From: Pseudomonadota bacterium
Lineage (GTDB): Bacteria > Pseudomonadota > Gammaproteobacteria > Ga0077536
Assembly (NCBI GenBank): GCA_016719885.1
Contig: JADJYF010000005.1
Coordinates: 310,001 to 374,000, forward strand
Length of the DNA stretch: 64,000 nt
Reading direction: 5' to 3'
How positions within the stretch are numbered: position 1 is the first letter of the stretch; every line of letters starts with the position of its first letter. Shown here one piece after another: positions 26,052 through 35,709 of this stretch. Below the pieces are notes generated by a model that worked only from the letters and a program-made list of their open reading frames with translations, ran no database searches and was not told the DNA's origin. A program made the translations under genes and the position numbers.

Positions 26052-26633
26052 TCAGCGTCGCGCGGAAGGGGCAAGCGTGGTCTCGCTGTCGCGCGCGATC
26101 GAGGGTTCGCGTACGCGTCGTGCTTGCCAGAAGCGTTGGCGCCAATAGCCGTCATCGAGCGCGGAGATCATCACGCCGCGGCGCGTCGAGGCGTGCATGA
26201 AGCGACCGTGATCGAGATAGATGCCGACGTGTCGCATGGCGCTGCCGGTCTTGAAGAACACCAGGTCGCCGGTGCGCAGCTGGTCGGTGACGATGCCGCG
26301 CCCGAGCGTCGCCTGCTCGTCGACCGTGCGCGGCAGGCGCGTGTCGAGCAAGGCCTTGAAGGTCACCAGTACGAAGCCCGAGCAGTCGATGCCGCGCGTG
26401 GTCAGACCGCCCATGCGATAGGGTGTGCCTTTCCACAGCTTGTAGTGCTGGTAGAGGTGGCCGCGCAGCAAGGCGCCATCGTCGCGCGGGGGCGGCGCCG
26501 GGCTTGGCGCCGCTTCCACGACTGGCGCCGGTGCCGGCGGCGTCTCGGCTTCGGGCCGCGGTCCGAACAGGCCGCAGCCGACCAGGCTCAGCAACATGCA
26601 GGCCAGCGCCAGCGCGCGCAGCGCGGACACCAT
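26052..26633 (-). CDS. NlpC/P60 family lipoprotein (cell-wall endopeptidase)
   Basis: The 193-residue product has a lipoprotein signal peptide with lipobox LVGC, a Pro/Ala/Glu linker, and an NlpC/P60 domain. The nucleophile is in GIDCSGFV and the catalytic His in RHVGIYLDHGRFMHAS; PRTVDEQATLGRGI is typical of Spr/NlpC proteins. It would cut murein cross-links (D,L-endopeptidase) from the outer-membrane side. The start at 26633 is followed directly by the signal peptide. Confidence 0.9.
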   Translation of the reverse strand: MVSALRALALACMLLSLVGCGLFGPRPEAETPPAPAPVVEAAPSPAPPPRDDGALLRGHLYQHYKLWKGTPYRMGGLTTRGIDCSGFVLVTFKALLDTRLPRTVDEQATLGRGIVTDQLRTGDLVFFKTGSAMRHVGIYLDHGRFMHASTRRGVMISALDDGYWRQRFWQARRVREPSIARDSETTLAPSARR

Positions 26634-26752
26634 CGGCGAAAGGGAACGGGGTGCGGTCAAAATGACGATGGAACGACGACTTGTAGCGGCTCTCGAACTG
26701 TCCTCGAACATGGCAAGGCCGGCCGCAGCATTGCCGGCGCGATCTTCGGCCT

Positions 26753-27304
26753 TCAAGGGCTCGCGCGCAAGGCGGGCGGCACGCCGAGCGCGATGGACAG
26801 CATGACCAGCGCCTGCCACACGATGAACAACAGGCTCGCTTCCAGCGCCTCGTCCATGTGCGGCCACGCGTCCCACATCCACTGCACGGCCTGCGCCACC
26901 AGTGCGCCGGTGGCGACGATGGCGCACATCGCGAGCGCCATCTGGCGCCGCCAGCCCCACGCCCACATGAGACCGAGGCACAGCACCAGGGCACCCAAGG
27001 CGCCGGCCGCCAGCATCGGCCACGGCCGTCCGTGCATGTAACCGATGTCGACCGCCGCGCGCCACGAAGCAATGCTGCAGAGGACCATGATGGCGTAGGT
27101 CAAGCCGTGGCGGCGTGGCGGTGCGAGAGCGGCGTGACGGCCGAGCGCGTAAAGCACCGAGCCGAAGATCACGCCGGGATAAATTTTGATCAGCAGGGAG
27201 TTTTCAGGCGCCAACAGGCCGCCCAACCAGCACAGCAACCCGGACAACACACCGGCGGCGAGAAACTTGAGCGGCAGGTAGCGGGGGCGTGAACTCACCG
27301 GCAT
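26753..27304 (-). CDS. multi-pass membrane protein, unknown function
   Basis: The 183-residue product has about five hydrophobic helices (FLAAGVLSGLLCWLGGLLA, IYPGVIFGSVLYALG, YAIMVLCSIASW, LAAGALGALVLCLGLMWAWG, ALAMCAIVATGALVAQAV). No motif or family is evident. It lies about 120 bp upstream of the NlpC/P60 gene on the same strand. Confidence 0.65.
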   Translation of the reverse strand: MPVSSRPRYLPLKFLAAGVLSGLLCWLGGLLAPENSLLIKIYPGVIFGSVLYALGRHAALAPPRRHGLTYAIMVLCSIASWRAAVDIGYMHGRPWPMLAAGALGALVLCLGLMWAWGWRRQMALAMCAIVATGALVAQAVQWMWDAWPHMDEALEASLLFIVWQALVMLSIALGVPPALRASP

Positions 27305-27556
27305 GCTGTGCCGGCGTCCATCAGGCGCGCGCGCAAGCGCACGTTGTTCGCGACAAATCGCCCCAAGCCCGCAACTCCAGGCGCCTCATATCAAGGGCGC
27401 GCTACGCCTGAAGAATAGAACCCGGCAGCAGGAAAATAAATCAGCGGGACGGTGGTCGGCGTCGCGTCGCGCGGCCCGATGCCGCGCGCGATGTTTGGCG
27501 GGGGGATGAGCGCCGCCCGTGCACGCTTTGCGCGCGCGGGCGGCTTCAGTGCCGTC

Positions 27557-28444
27557 TCAGTGATTCGACGCCGGCAGCGTCGCCGCGTAGGCGGTGCTGC
27601 TGGCGTTGCTCGCCGCCACCGGTGCGCCGGGCGTGCTGAGATTGTCGCTGTTGATGCACACCGGGTGACCGAAGCCGCCGGCGCTGGCGCCCGCGTCGAT
27701 ATCGAACACCACGCTGTCGATGTGATCCGGGTCGGGACCCACGCCGCCGACACCGGCCAGGTTGTCGAGCTTGAGGTTGTTGCGCACACGCCAGGCTATC
27801 GCGTGATCGGCGCACGAGGTGTCGCCGCTGAGGCCGATAGCGCCGACCAGTCTGTGGCTGGCATTGTAGAGCGCCAGGCCACCGCCGAACACGTTCACAC
27901 CGCCGGGGCGCTCACCGACCATCGGGTCATTCTTCTTGCCGAAGTTACCGACCGGGCCCTTGTAGGCGACGTCGGTGGCGACCGGGTTGCTCTCCTGCAG
28001 GCCGAACAGGCTGCCACCCGGCTGCACCGCCGAGTACAGGTTGGCGGTCGACAGCGACAGGGTGTCGAGGCTGAAAGCGTTGGCGGTGTTGGCTTTCTGC
28101 GCCGAGATCACGCGGCTGCCCGGCCATTGCGAATTGCGATTGGAGCCCGAGAACGCGACCGCGCAGACCACGCCGTCACGGTTGACGAGCGTTGCCCACA
28201 TGTTGAGGTTGAGGCCGGACGCCTCGTCGGCGACCGCGGTGGCGAGTGCGGTCTTGAGCGCGCCGTGGATGCCGCCGACGGTGGTGCCGAGCGCGGCGGC
28301 CACCACCTTGCACGCGGCCGCGCCGCCGTTCTTGTGGTCATCGCCCTTGGACTTGCCCTTGCTGTCGGCCATCGCCGCGCCGGTGCCGGTGGCCAGGGTC
28401 AGTGCGATAGCCATGGCCAGGCTGGTTTTGGTTTTATTGATCAT
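27557..28444 (-). CDS. secreted GlcG/HbpS-like (DUF336) protein
   Basis: The 295-residue product has a signal peptide (SLAMAIALTLATGTGAAMA) and a charged stretch SKGKSKGDDHK. The domain that follows matches the GlcG/HbpS family: MWATLVNRDGVVCAVAFSG, SRVISAQKANTANAFS and LYNASHRLVGAIGLSGDTSCADHAIAW. HbpS in Streptomyces binds haem extracellularly; many members are of unknown role. The start at 28444 has GGGAG about 8 nt upstream. Confidence 0.85.
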   Translation of the reverse strand: MINKTKTSLAMAIALTLATGTGAAMADSKGKSKGDDHKNGGAAACKVVAAALGTTVGGIHGALKTALATAVADEASGLNLNMWATLVNRDGVVCAVAFSGSNRNSQWPGSRVISAQKANTANAFSLDTLSLSTANLYSAVQPGGSLFGLQESNPVATDVAYKGPVGNFGKKNDPMVGERPGGVNVFGGGLALYNASHRLVGAIGLSGDTSCADHAIAWRVRNNLKLDNLAGVGGVGPDPDHIDSVVFDIDAGASAGGFGHPVCINSDNLSTPGAPVAASNASSTAYAATLPASNH

Positions 28445-28636
28445 CTGGAAGCTCCCACGCGATTGGACTTGGTTTTGTGCGTTGCTGGCCGGCGTCGCCG
28501 ACCACGAGGGCCGCACTATCGGTGTGCACGCGCCCCGCAGGGAAGCGCGACGTGCGAATTATGTGAAGGCGTCGAATTTTCGATGGCGCGCGCGCGGCGC
28601 AAGCGTGACTCGCATCGCACTCCAACGCCCGGCCTG

Positions 28637-29320
28637 TCAGTCCTCGCGCGGCATGACGCCGGTCAGCGAGGCGCGCGCCGAGATCTCTATCCAGTTGCCG
28701 TCGGGGTCGGCGATGAAGCCGTAGCGCGCGACCTTGGGGAAGGTCTGGCATTTCTGCACGTAGTGGCCGCCGCGCCTGGCGATGGCTTCGCACTCGGCGT
28801 CGGCATCGAAGATCTGCACGGTCAGATAACGGAAGTTGGGGCCGACGAAGGTCTCGATCTCGCCGCCGCCTTCGCCCTCTTCGACGAACAAGAGGCTGTC
28901 GCCACAGCGCGCGACGCGCGGAGCGGCGCGCTCGAACTCCATCGCTTCGAGGTAGAAGCGCATCATGCGCTCCGGATCGGGCGTCTTGACCGTGATGCCG
29001 ATGCCGACCACGCCATCGGTGCCGGGCGGCACCAGGCGCACCGGCTCGCCGCCCGGGTTGACGCCCTGCCAGGCCGGCTGGCCGGCACGCGCGATGGTCA
29101 GCCCGGCATAGCCGGTGGGGCGCGTCGCCTCGAACGGCGTCGGGTATTGATTGACCTTGATCACCGAGTCGTGGGCATCGTAACGGTGTTGCACCCAGCC
29201 GTCGCCGAAACTCAGTTCATGATCGAGCCGCAGTCCGCAGGTGTCACCCCAGAAGCGGCGATGAGCTTCGATGTCGTTGGTGAACATGCCGATATCGATG
29301 TGCTGCTTGGCCAGGCGCAT
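28637..29320 (-). CDS. two-module VOC (glyoxalase/dioxygenase) superfamily protein
   Basis: The 227-residue product has two beta-alpha-beta-beta-beta modules. The first starts KQHIDIGMFTNDIEAHRRFW and the second GIGITVKTPDPERMMRFYLE; the closing strand is YGFIADPDGNWIEISAR, with the typical metal-ligand glutamate. Reaction type (dioxygenase, lyase or isomerase) cannot be assigned. GAGAGG lies 8 nt before the ATG at 29320, which sits 11 nt after the phosphotransferase stop, so the two form an operon. Confidence 0.88.
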   Translation of the reverse strand: MRLAKQHIDIGMFTNDIEAHRRFWGDTCGLRLDHELSFGDGWVQHRYDAHDSVIKVNQYPTPFEATRPTGYAGLTIARAGQPAWQGVNPGGEPVRLVPPGTDGVVGIGITVKTPDPERMMRFYLEAMEFERAAPRVARCGDSLLFVEEGEGGGEIETFVGPNFRYLTVQIFDADAECEAIARRGGHYVQKCQTFPKVARYGFIADPDGNWIEISARASLTGVMPRED

Positions 29321-29331
29321 GACGGATCCTC

Positions 29332-30405
29332 TCAAACGGGCAGGGCGTCGACGGCGTCGTTGTCGATGGCCTGGTAGGCGCCATCGGTCACCATCTTCAT
29401 GAACAGGCGATCGCCTCTCTCGGTTTTCTTGACGATCACGGTCGCCGCGATCGCCACCACCAGTACCGCGAAGCTGTAATGGCGATAGTCGGCCATCAGG
29501 TGATCGAAGTCGTAATCCTTGACGCCGCGCGCGTGCAGCGCGGCCAGGTATTCCTTCAGCAGATCGCGCTCGACCGCCTTGCGCGTGGCGCGGTCGAAGG
29601 CACTGCCGAGAAAGTAGGCGACGTCCATGCCGGTGCCGAGATAGGCGCTGGTCTGCCAGTCGACGATGCAGATGCGCTCACCGCCGAACAGCATGTTGTC
29701 GACGCGGAAGTCGTTATGGGAAAAACACTTGGGCGCCGCGCGCGGCGCATTCCAGGCGGCATGACAGCCGACGAATTTCTCGCACACCTCGATCACCGCC
29801 GGGTCCATCTGCGCGGCGTAATTCTTGACGAAATAATCCCACGACGATTCCAGCAGTTCGGTGGTGTAGAAGCCCTGCGCGCCGGGCGGCACGTACAGCC
29901 ACGGCTGCTGCTCGAGTTCCGCGTCGTTCCAGAATGCGGCGTGCAGCATGGCCGCTTCCTTGAGGGCCTTGCGCGCGTTCTCCACCGAGCAGCCCTGCAT
30001 GTGATCGCCGGTGGTGGCCGGCGCCATGTCTTCCAGCAGCAGCACGAAGCTGCCGTCAGTGGCGTCGTACTCGGCGGCATACACCTTGGGCGTGTTGATC
30101 ACCGCGCGATCGCGCAGTTCTCGATAGAACATCACTTCGGAGCGATAAAAGCCCATGTCGCGACCGCTGGTCGCGGCCACCGCGTTGTCGGACTGGAACT
30201 TGCCGACCACCGAGCGCGGAGCGCCGGCCGGCGGTGTGCCCTGGTAACGCAGATGAAAGCGCTTGGTTTCGCCGAGCTGGCCGGTGCCCACGCCTTCGAC
30301 GGTGAAATCGACCACCCGCGCATCGATACCCTTGCTCTGCAAGGCGGCGGACAGCCACGCGGCGCTTATCTGCTCGTGCCGCGGTACGGCGGGCAGCTGT
30401 GTCAT
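29332..30405 (-). CDS. aminoglycoside/ecdysteroid-kinase-like phosphotransferase
   Basis: The 357-residue product has a protein-kinase-like fold. The catalytic loop is FSHNDFRVDNMLF (Brenner HxDxxxxN type), followed by the metal-binding ICIVDWQTSAYLGTG; the N-lobe includes SVVGKFQSD and SFVLLLEDM. Its closest relatives are the DUF1679/EcKinase-like and small-molecule kinases rather than drug-resistance enzymes. GGGGAG lies 9 nt before the chosen ATG at 30405. It is followed by the VOC gene, and the shared operon suggests one catabolic pathway. Confidence 0.85.
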   Translation of the reverse strand: MTQLPAVPRHEQISAAWLSAALQSKGIDARVVDFTVEGVGTGQLGETKRFHLRYQGTPPAGAPRSVVGKFQSDNAVAATSGRDMGFYRSEVMFYRELRDRAVINTPKVYAAEYDATDGSFVLLLEDMAPATTGDHMQGCSVENARKALKEAAMLHAAFWNDAELEQQPWLYVPPGAQGFYTTELLESSWDYFVKNYAAQMDPAVIEVCEKFVGCHAAWNAPRAAPKCFSHNDFRVDNMLFGGERICIVDWQTSAYLGTGMDVAYFLGSAFDRATRKAVERDLLKEYLAALHARGVKDYDFDHLMADYRHYSFAVLVVAIAATVIVKKTERGDRLFMKMVTDGAYQAIDNDAVDALPV

Positions 30406-30589
30406 TGCATGCATCTCCCCACGCCGCGCATGCCACCATGGCATGCGCCGACGTCGCCGAATTGTAACCACCGCCCGAAGTGATTGAAAGGCGCGTGCTT
30501 GCCGCGTGCGCGAGTCTCAACGCATGATGCGGACGACGGCCGCTGCGTCATCGACTACGCGTCACCATCCATTCGTACAGGAGTCATCC

Positions 30590-31558
30590 ATGGCTGATCT
30601 TCGTTGGGGCATGATCGGGTCTTCCGGTTGGGCCGATCACACCTTCGCGCCTGCCATCGGCCGCGCACGCGGCAACCAGCTGGTGGCGGTGCTGGGGTCG
30701 ACGGCGCGCGGCGCCGAGAATTTCGCCAGGCGTCATGGCGTACAGCGCGCCTATGCCGATCTCGCGGCCATGCTCGCCGACCCACAGGTCGACGCGGTGT
30801 GGGTGGCGAGTCCGCCGGATCTGCATCGCGCGCAGGTGGTGGCCGCACTGAAAGCCGGCAAGCACGTGTTGTGCGAAAAACCAATGGCGGTGAGCGTGGC
30901 CGATTGCCGTGCCATGACGCGCGCCGCGCACAAGGCCGGGCGCGTGTTGCATGTCGGCTTCAACAACCGCGCCCATCCGCAGCTGCAGCAGCTGGCCAAG
31001 GCCATCGCGCAAGGCCGTTACGGCGACGCGCTGGAAGCGCGCGTGCAGGTCTACCACCCCTATGCCAGCGCGCCACCGCCATGGCGCCAGAACCGCAAGC
31101 GCAGCGGCGGCTGGGCGATAGGCGATGTCGGCACGCACCTGCTCGACGTGTTGCGCTGGCTCATGCACGCCGACGCGGTGCGCGCCCGAGGCGTGCTGAG
31201 CAACCGCTGCTGGGGGTTCAAGACCGACGACCATGCCGCCGTCCACGTCGAGTTCAAGAACGGCGCGGTCGGCAACATCACTGCCTGCACCGGTGCCGCG
31301 GGCGGCGCGCCGCGCGTGGAGTTCTACGGTACCAAGGGCTATTTCATCCTGCGCGGTGGCCTGTTCGGCATGCCGGGTGAACTCGAAAGCGGCGTGAAGG
31401 GCCAGGATGCGCGCAGCATCGCGGTGCCGGGTTTCGATACCTATGGCGGCGAAGTGGAATTGTTCGCCAAGGCGGTGCGCGGCAAGGCGGTGAGCCTCGC
31501 CACCGGTGACGATGGCGTGGCGAATATCAGCCTGGTGGCGACGGCGCGGGGTTGGTAG
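30590..31558 (+). CDS. Gfo/Idh/MocA family oxidoreductase
   Basis: The 322-residue product has a Rossmann domain (MADLRWGMIGSSGWADHTFA), the signature EKPMAV at about residue 97, and a C-terminal sheet domain with GGWAIGDVGTHLLDVLRWLM, which carries the family's D-x-x-x-H pair. It would use NAD(P) on a sugar or cyclitol-type substrate. AGGAG lies 7 nt before the ATG. No sugar transporter is adjacent. Confidence 0.9.
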   Translation: MADLRWGMIGSSGWADHTFAPAIGRARGNQLVAVLGSTARGAENFARRHGVQRAYADLAAMLADPQVDAVWVASPPDLHRAQVVAALKAGKHVLCEKPMAVSVADCRAMTRAAHKAGRVLHVGFNNRAHPQLQQLAKAIAQGRYGDALEARVQVYHPYASAPPPWRQNRKRSGGWAIGDVGTHLLDVLRWLMHADAVRARGVLSNRCWGFKTDDHAAVHVEFKNGAVGNITACTGAAGGAPRVEFYGTKGYFILRGGLFGMPGELESGVKGQDARSIAVPGFDTYGGEVELFAKAVRGKAVSLATGDDGVANISLVATARGW

Positions 31559-31597
31559 GCAGTGGGTGTGCGAATGGATTCGCGCCGCGCGCCGCGC

Positions 31598-31882
31598 TCA
31601 GGGCATCTCCTCGACATAGGTATGCCCGATCGGCGTCTGCACATAGACTTTCTTGCCGTCGACCGTGGCCCAGAAGTAGTAGTAACCCTTCTGCGAATCG
31701 CTGGTGACCTTGCCGTCGATGACTTCCCAGCTCTTGACGTGCTCGCCGAAGGCATAGGTCACACGGTAATCGCCATCCAGCCACGACACGCCGACGCGCG
31801 AGATCTTGTTTTGCTGATCCCCCGAACAGCCAGCCAGGGCCAGCACGCACAGCAGGGGCACACAACGGGTGAGGGCGGACAT
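31598..31882 (-). CDS. small lipoprotein, unknown function
   Basis: The 94-residue product has a lipoprotein signal (VPLLCVLALAGC, lipobox LAGC) followed by a short beta-rich domain (VGVSWLDGDYRVTYAFGEHV, GYYYFWATVDGKKVYVQTPI). It probably sits in the outer membrane facing the periplasm. The ATG at 31882 has GGAG upstream. No family recognised. Confidence 0.7.
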   Translation of the reverse strand: MSALTRCVPLLCVLALAGCSGDQQNKISRVGVSWLDGDYRVTYAFGEHVKSWEVIDGKVTSDSQKGYYYFWATVDGKKVYVQTPIGHTYVEEMP

Positions 31883-32063
31883 CGGCGACTCCGGCGCTAT
31901 CGGGTTGCGCCATGCTAGCAACTCCTGTCCCGCGCCGGCCATCCCGTCGCGCACCGCCCGGCGGGCGCTTACTTGATATCTCTCAAGCGCCGCCGTGGTG
32001 GACTGCGATCGGCGGCGCTCCTGCCGCTAACATGAGAGGCAAGCGGCCAGTCTCCCAAGCCCT

Positions 32064-32528
32064 ATGAACCTGCAAACCATTCAATTGCTATCCAATCTCG
32101 GCCTGGCAAGCGTGATGGTCTCCGTCACGGTCATGATTCATTTCTGGGGATTGTTGCTGCTGACCTACGTGATGAGCGAGTCGCGCCATCGTCTGCGTCC
32201 GCACGAGAGCCGCATCCACCAGGCGGTGTTGATCATTTTCGTGGTGTTCGGCATTTTCGCGCTGGTCACCATCCATATCTGGCTGTACGCGGCGCTGTTT
32301 CGTGTGCTCGGCGAAGTGCCGAATTTCGAATCGGCGCTGTATTTCTCCACCACCACGTTCACCGCGGTCGGCTACGGCGACATCCTGATCTCGCCGCGCT
32401 GGCGCCTGGTGGCGGCCATCGAGGCGGCCAACGGCGTGATCCTGCTGGCATGGTCGACCGCCTTCCTGTTGTCCGTCACCTCGCGCCTGCGCATGCTCGA
32501 ACACGATTGGTTGGAACGACGCGAGTAG
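32064..32528 (+). CDS. two-helix potassium channel (ion channel family 2)
   Basis: The 154-residue product has membrane helices flanking a pore loop with the K+ selectivity filter TAVGYGD at about residues 100-106, preceded by ALYFSTTTF. An extra N-terminal helix pair is present. There is no fused RCK domain, but the next gene (82 bp downstream) encodes a CPA2 antiporter with one, so both serve potassium/proton balance. Confidence 0.88.
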   Translation: MNLQTIQLLSNLGLASVMVSVTVMIHFWGLLLLTYVMSESRHRLRPHESRIHQAVLIIFVVFGIFALVTIHIWLYAALFRVLGEVPNFESALYFSTTTFTAVGYGDILISPRWRLVAAIEAANGVILLAWSTAFLLSVTSRLRMLEHDWLERRE

Positions 32529-32610
32529 GCACGGCCCGCGCACGCTTGAGTCGAGGCCGTGATAGGTCACAATGGCCGACCTCCCGCGGTTCGCAAGGCA
32601 TTCTTAGCGC

Positions 32611-34311
32611 ATGGCCCATCCGCCGACCCTGATCGTCACCATCGCCGCCAGCCTCGGGCTCGCGCTGGTGCTGGGTTTCATTGCCGCGCGCCTGCGCGTG
32701 CCGGTGCTGGTCGGCTACATGCTGGCCGGCTTCGTGCTGGGACCCGCCACGCCGGGCTTCGTGGCCAATGTCGAGCTGTCGCACGAACTGGCCGACGTCG
32801 GCGTCATCCTGCTCATGTTCGGCGTGGGCCTGCATTTCTCGCTGGAAGAGCTGTTCGCGGTGCGCGGCATCGCGCTGCCCGGCGCCCTGCTGGAGATGCT
32901 CCTGATCTCGAGCCTCGGCACGGCGGTCGCGAGCAGCTGGGGCTGGAGCTTCGGCGCCAGCGTGGTGTTCGGTCTCAGCCTGTCGGTGGCGAGTACCGTG
33001 GTGCTGGTGCGCTCGCTGGAGCGCGCCGGCCTGCTGGAATCCATCACCGGCCACATCGCGGTCGGCTGGCTGGTGGTGGAAGACCTGGTGATGGTGCTGG
33101 TGTTGGTGTTGTTGCCGCCGCTGGCCGGCGCCCTGGGCGGTCATGGCGACGGCGTCGCCGGCCACCCGGTGGCCAGCACCGTGCTCATCACGTTGTTGAA
33201 GGTCGCGGCCTTCGTGGTGTTGATGATGGTGGTGGGCAAGCGCCTGTTCCCGAAACTGCTGTGGGCGGTCGCCCACACCGGCTCGCGGGAACTGTTCACC
33301 CTGTGCGTGATCGCCGGCGCCATCGGCGTGGCCTACGCGTCCTCGCAGCTGTTCGGCGTGTCGCTGGCGCTCGGCGCCTTCTTCGCCGGCATCGTCATGG
33401 GTGAGTCGAGCCTGAGTTATCGCGCGGCGCAGGAATCACTGCCCTTGCGCGACGCGTTCTCGGTGCTGTTCTTCGTGTCGGTCGGCATGCTGTTCGATCC
33501 GCACGTGCTGGTCGACGATCCCTTGGGCGTGCTGGCGGTGGTGGCGGTCATCATGCTCGGCAAGCCGCTGGCGGCGTTTTCCCTGGTGATGCTGTTCCGC
33601 TACCCGCTCAACACCGCGCTGACGGTGGCGGTGGGGCTCGCCCAGATCGGCGAATTCTCCTTCATCCTCGCCGGTCTCGGCATCAGCCTCGAGCTGTTGC
33701 CCAAGGAGGGTCTCAATCTCATCCTCGCCGGCTCGATGATTTCGATCGCCGTCAATCCACTGCTGTCGCTGGCGGTCGGGCCGCTGCAGCGCTGGATCCG
33801 CGGCCGCTCGCGCCTCGCGCGCTATCTCGAGCGCCCGGCCGATCCGCTGGCGATGCTGCCCATGACCTTCACCTCCGAGCAGTTGACCGGCCACGTGGTG
33901 CTGGTCGGCTACGGACGCGTGGGGCGACGCATCGGTCGCGCCCTCATGGAACGCGGCGTGCGTTACGTGGTGGTGGAGGTCAGTCGCGACACGGTCGAGA
34001 CCCTGCGTGACAGCGGCTTGCCGGCGGTGGCCGGCGACGCCATCGAACCCGAAGTCCTGATCCAGGCCCACATCGCGCGCGCCGCGATGCTGATCGTGGC
34101 CATGCCCGACGCCACGCGCAGTGTGCGCATGCTGGAAATCGCGCGCATCCTCAATCCCGAGATCCGCTCCATCGCTCGCGTGCACAGCGACGAGGAGGCA
34201 GAGCTCATGCAGCGCGAGCGCGTCGGCGGCGTGTTCTACGGCGAGCAGGAACTCGCCAATGCCATGATCACCAACCTCGACAGCCAGCTCGAGCTGGCGG
34301 CGCCCAAGTGA
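32611..34311 (+). CDS. CPA2 cation:proton antiporter with C-terminal RCK domain (KefB/YbaL-like)
   Basis: The 566-residue product has about 12 membrane helices. Early segments VPVLVGYMLAGFVLGPATPG and ADVGVILLMFGVGLHFSLEE are family hallmarks. A TrkA-N/RCK domain at residues about 425-545 has the NAD-binding GHVVLVGYGRVGRRIG. YbaL and KefB exchange K+ for H+ and are gated by nucleotides or glutathione adducts. It probably acts with the K+ channel gene just upstream. Confidence 0.9.
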   Translation: MAHPPTLIVTIAASLGLALVLGFIAARLRVPVLVGYMLAGFVLGPATPGFVANVELSHELADVGVILLMFGVGLHFSLEELFAVRGIALPGALLEMLLISSLGTAVASSWGWSFGASVVFGLSLSVASTVVLVRSLERAGLLESITGHIAVGWLVVEDLVMVLVLVLLPPLAGALGGHGDGVAGHPVASTVLITLLKVAAFVVLMMVVGKRLFPKLLWAVAHTGSRELFTLCVIAGAIGVAYASSQLFGVSLALGAFFAGIVMGESSLSYRAAQESLPLRDAFSVLFFVSVGMLFDPHVLVDDPLGVLAVVAVIMLGKPLAAFSLVMLFRYPLNTALTVAVGLAQIGEFSFILAGLGISLELLPKEGLNLILAGSMISIAVNPLLSLAVGPLQRWIRGRSRLARYLERPADPLAMLPMTFTSEQLTGHVVLVGYGRVGRRIGRALMERGVRYVVVEVSRDTVETLRDSGLPAVAGDAIEPEVLIQAHIARAAMLIVAMPDATRSVRMLEIARILNPEIRSIARVHSDEEAELMQRERVGGVFYGEQELANAMITNLDSQLELAAPK

Positions 34312-34318
34312 CGGCGCC

Positions 34319-35245
34319 TCAGGCGCCGCGACTCGGCGCGACGATGTCGCGCGCGATCATGGCGAGATTGGTGTCGATGTAATCGTCCGGGCAGGCCGTC
34401 GACAGGAACACGAAGCGGGCGCCGGCATCGAGGTATTCCTTGAAACGCGCGCGGCAGCGCTCGGGCGTGCCGGCCAGCGTGTACTTGTCGACCAGCTTGG
34501 TGAAGTCCTGGGAATACTGCACCGAGAGCTTGTCGTTGGCCATCTTGAAGCCGGCGGCCTGGTCTTCGTGGGCAGCGGTGAACAGGAAGATGCCGGGCGT
34601 GAAAGTACTCAGGTCGCGGCCGCATTCCTCGCCGAATTGCTTGATCTTGGCAATGCTCTCGGCGAGCTGCTCGGGCGTGTACATGTAGGGCAGCCAGCCA
34701 TCGGCAAAGCGCGCGGCGCGGCGCATGGCGGCGTCCTTGCGGCCCGACACCCAGATCGGCGGGCGCGGCTTCTGCACCGGCAAGGGCTTCAAGCTGAAAT
34801 TGTTCATGGTCGTGTAGCGCCCGTGAAACGTGACGTCGGTGCCCGACCAGGTGCGGTGCAGGACTTCCAGCGCCTCGTCGGTGCGTGAACCGCGCTGCTT
34901 GACCGGCACGCCGCAGGCTTCGAACTCGTTCGGATATTCGCCACCGACGCCGACGCCGAGCATGAAGCGACCGTTGCTGGCGACATCCAGCGCCGCGCCG
35001 AGCTTGGCCAGCAACGCGGCGGGGTACAGCGGCACGAGCGTGATGGCGCTCATCAACTGGATGCGGCTGGTGGCACCGGCCGCGACGCTCAAGGACACGA
35101 AGCCGTTGGCGGTGTCGCCGTAGAAACTCACGTGTTCGCCGCAGCCGACGACGTCGAAGCCGAGTTCCTCGATGTAGCGTGCCGAGGCGGCGACCTCGTA
35201 GGGCGAGCGCAAGGCGGTGCCGAAGCGGAGCGGAGTGTGGGTCAT
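34319..35245 (-). CDS. LLM-class flavin-dependent oxidoreductase (F420/FMN)
   Basis: The 308-residue product is a bacterial-luciferase-like TIM barrel: MTHTPLRFGTALRSPYEV at the start, LGFDVVGCGEHVSFYGD, GRFMLGVGVGGEYPNEFEA and PPIWVSGRKDAAMRRAARFA. Members use F420 or FMN to oxidise or reduce small organics; the cofactor is not decidable here. The Shine-Dalgarno is weak. It converges with the antiporter gene, with only 7 nt between stops. Confidence 0.88.
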   Translation of the reverse strand: MTHTPLRFGTALRSPYEVAASARYIEELGFDVVGCGEHVSFYGDTANGFVSLSVAAGATSRIQLMSAITLVPLYPAALLAKLGAALDVASNGRFMLGVGVGGEYPNEFEACGVPVKQRGSRTDEALEVLHRTWSGTDVTFHGRYTTMNNFSLKPLPVQKPRPPIWVSGRKDAAMRRAARFADGWLPYMYTPEQLAESIAKIKQFGEECGRDLSTFTPGIFLFTAAHEDQAAGFKMANDKLSVQYSQDFTKLVDKYTLAGTPERCRARFKEYLDAGARFVFLSTACPDDYIDTNLAMIARDIVAPSRGA

Positions 35246-35342
35246 GATGGGTGCCTGTCTGTGCGGTTGCCGGGGGGCGGGCGACACGCCCGCGCCCGAG
35301 AGTGTATGCGAGGCGCCGGGCCGCGCCCATGCCGCGCCGGCA

Positions 35343-35702
35343 TTACAGCGCGCGCGGTGGCGTGGTCGGCAGGCTGTGCAGGATCTGGTCGAAGATGGCG
35401 ATGCCGCCGGCCGAGATGTGCTGTTCCGGATGGGCGACGCAGAACTTGTCCATCGCTTCGAACAGCTTGCCCGGATGCGTGAAGGCCAGCACGTCGGTGT
35501 CGCGCGCGATGGCGAGCCCGGTCATGTAGCCCGACAGCCACATCTGCGGCGCGTCGACACGCTCGCCCGAGGCGCGCCGCTGCTGCCATTCGGCGCACGG
35601 CCAGTCGGCGATGCTGGTGACGTCCGCCCATGCGCCGGACGCGCCGAGCAGGCCGAGCGCCAGCAGCACCGCGCGTCGCGCCTGGCTCGCGCTGGCCGCC
35701 AT
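35343..35702 (-). CDS. small secreted protein, Rap1a/HdeA-like layout
   Basis: The 119-residue product has a signal peptide (AVLLALGLLGASGAWA) and a helical domain with two cysteines (DWPCAEW, MDKFCVAHPEQ) likely bridged. The pattern W-x-x-GYMTGLA plus KFCxxHP recalls the Rap1a/Tai immunity and HdeA-like families, but similarity is weak, so the role is open. It is the second gene of a pair, 7 nt after the stop of the outer-membrane-like protein gene at 35710. Confidence 0.65.
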   Translation of the reverse strand: MAASASQARRAVLLALGLLGASGAWADVTSIADWPCAEWQQRRASGERVDAPQMWLSGYMTGLAIARDTDVLAFTHPGKLFEAMDKFCVAHPEQHISAGGIAIFDQILHSLPTTPPRAL

Positions 35703-35709
35703 GTCGAGG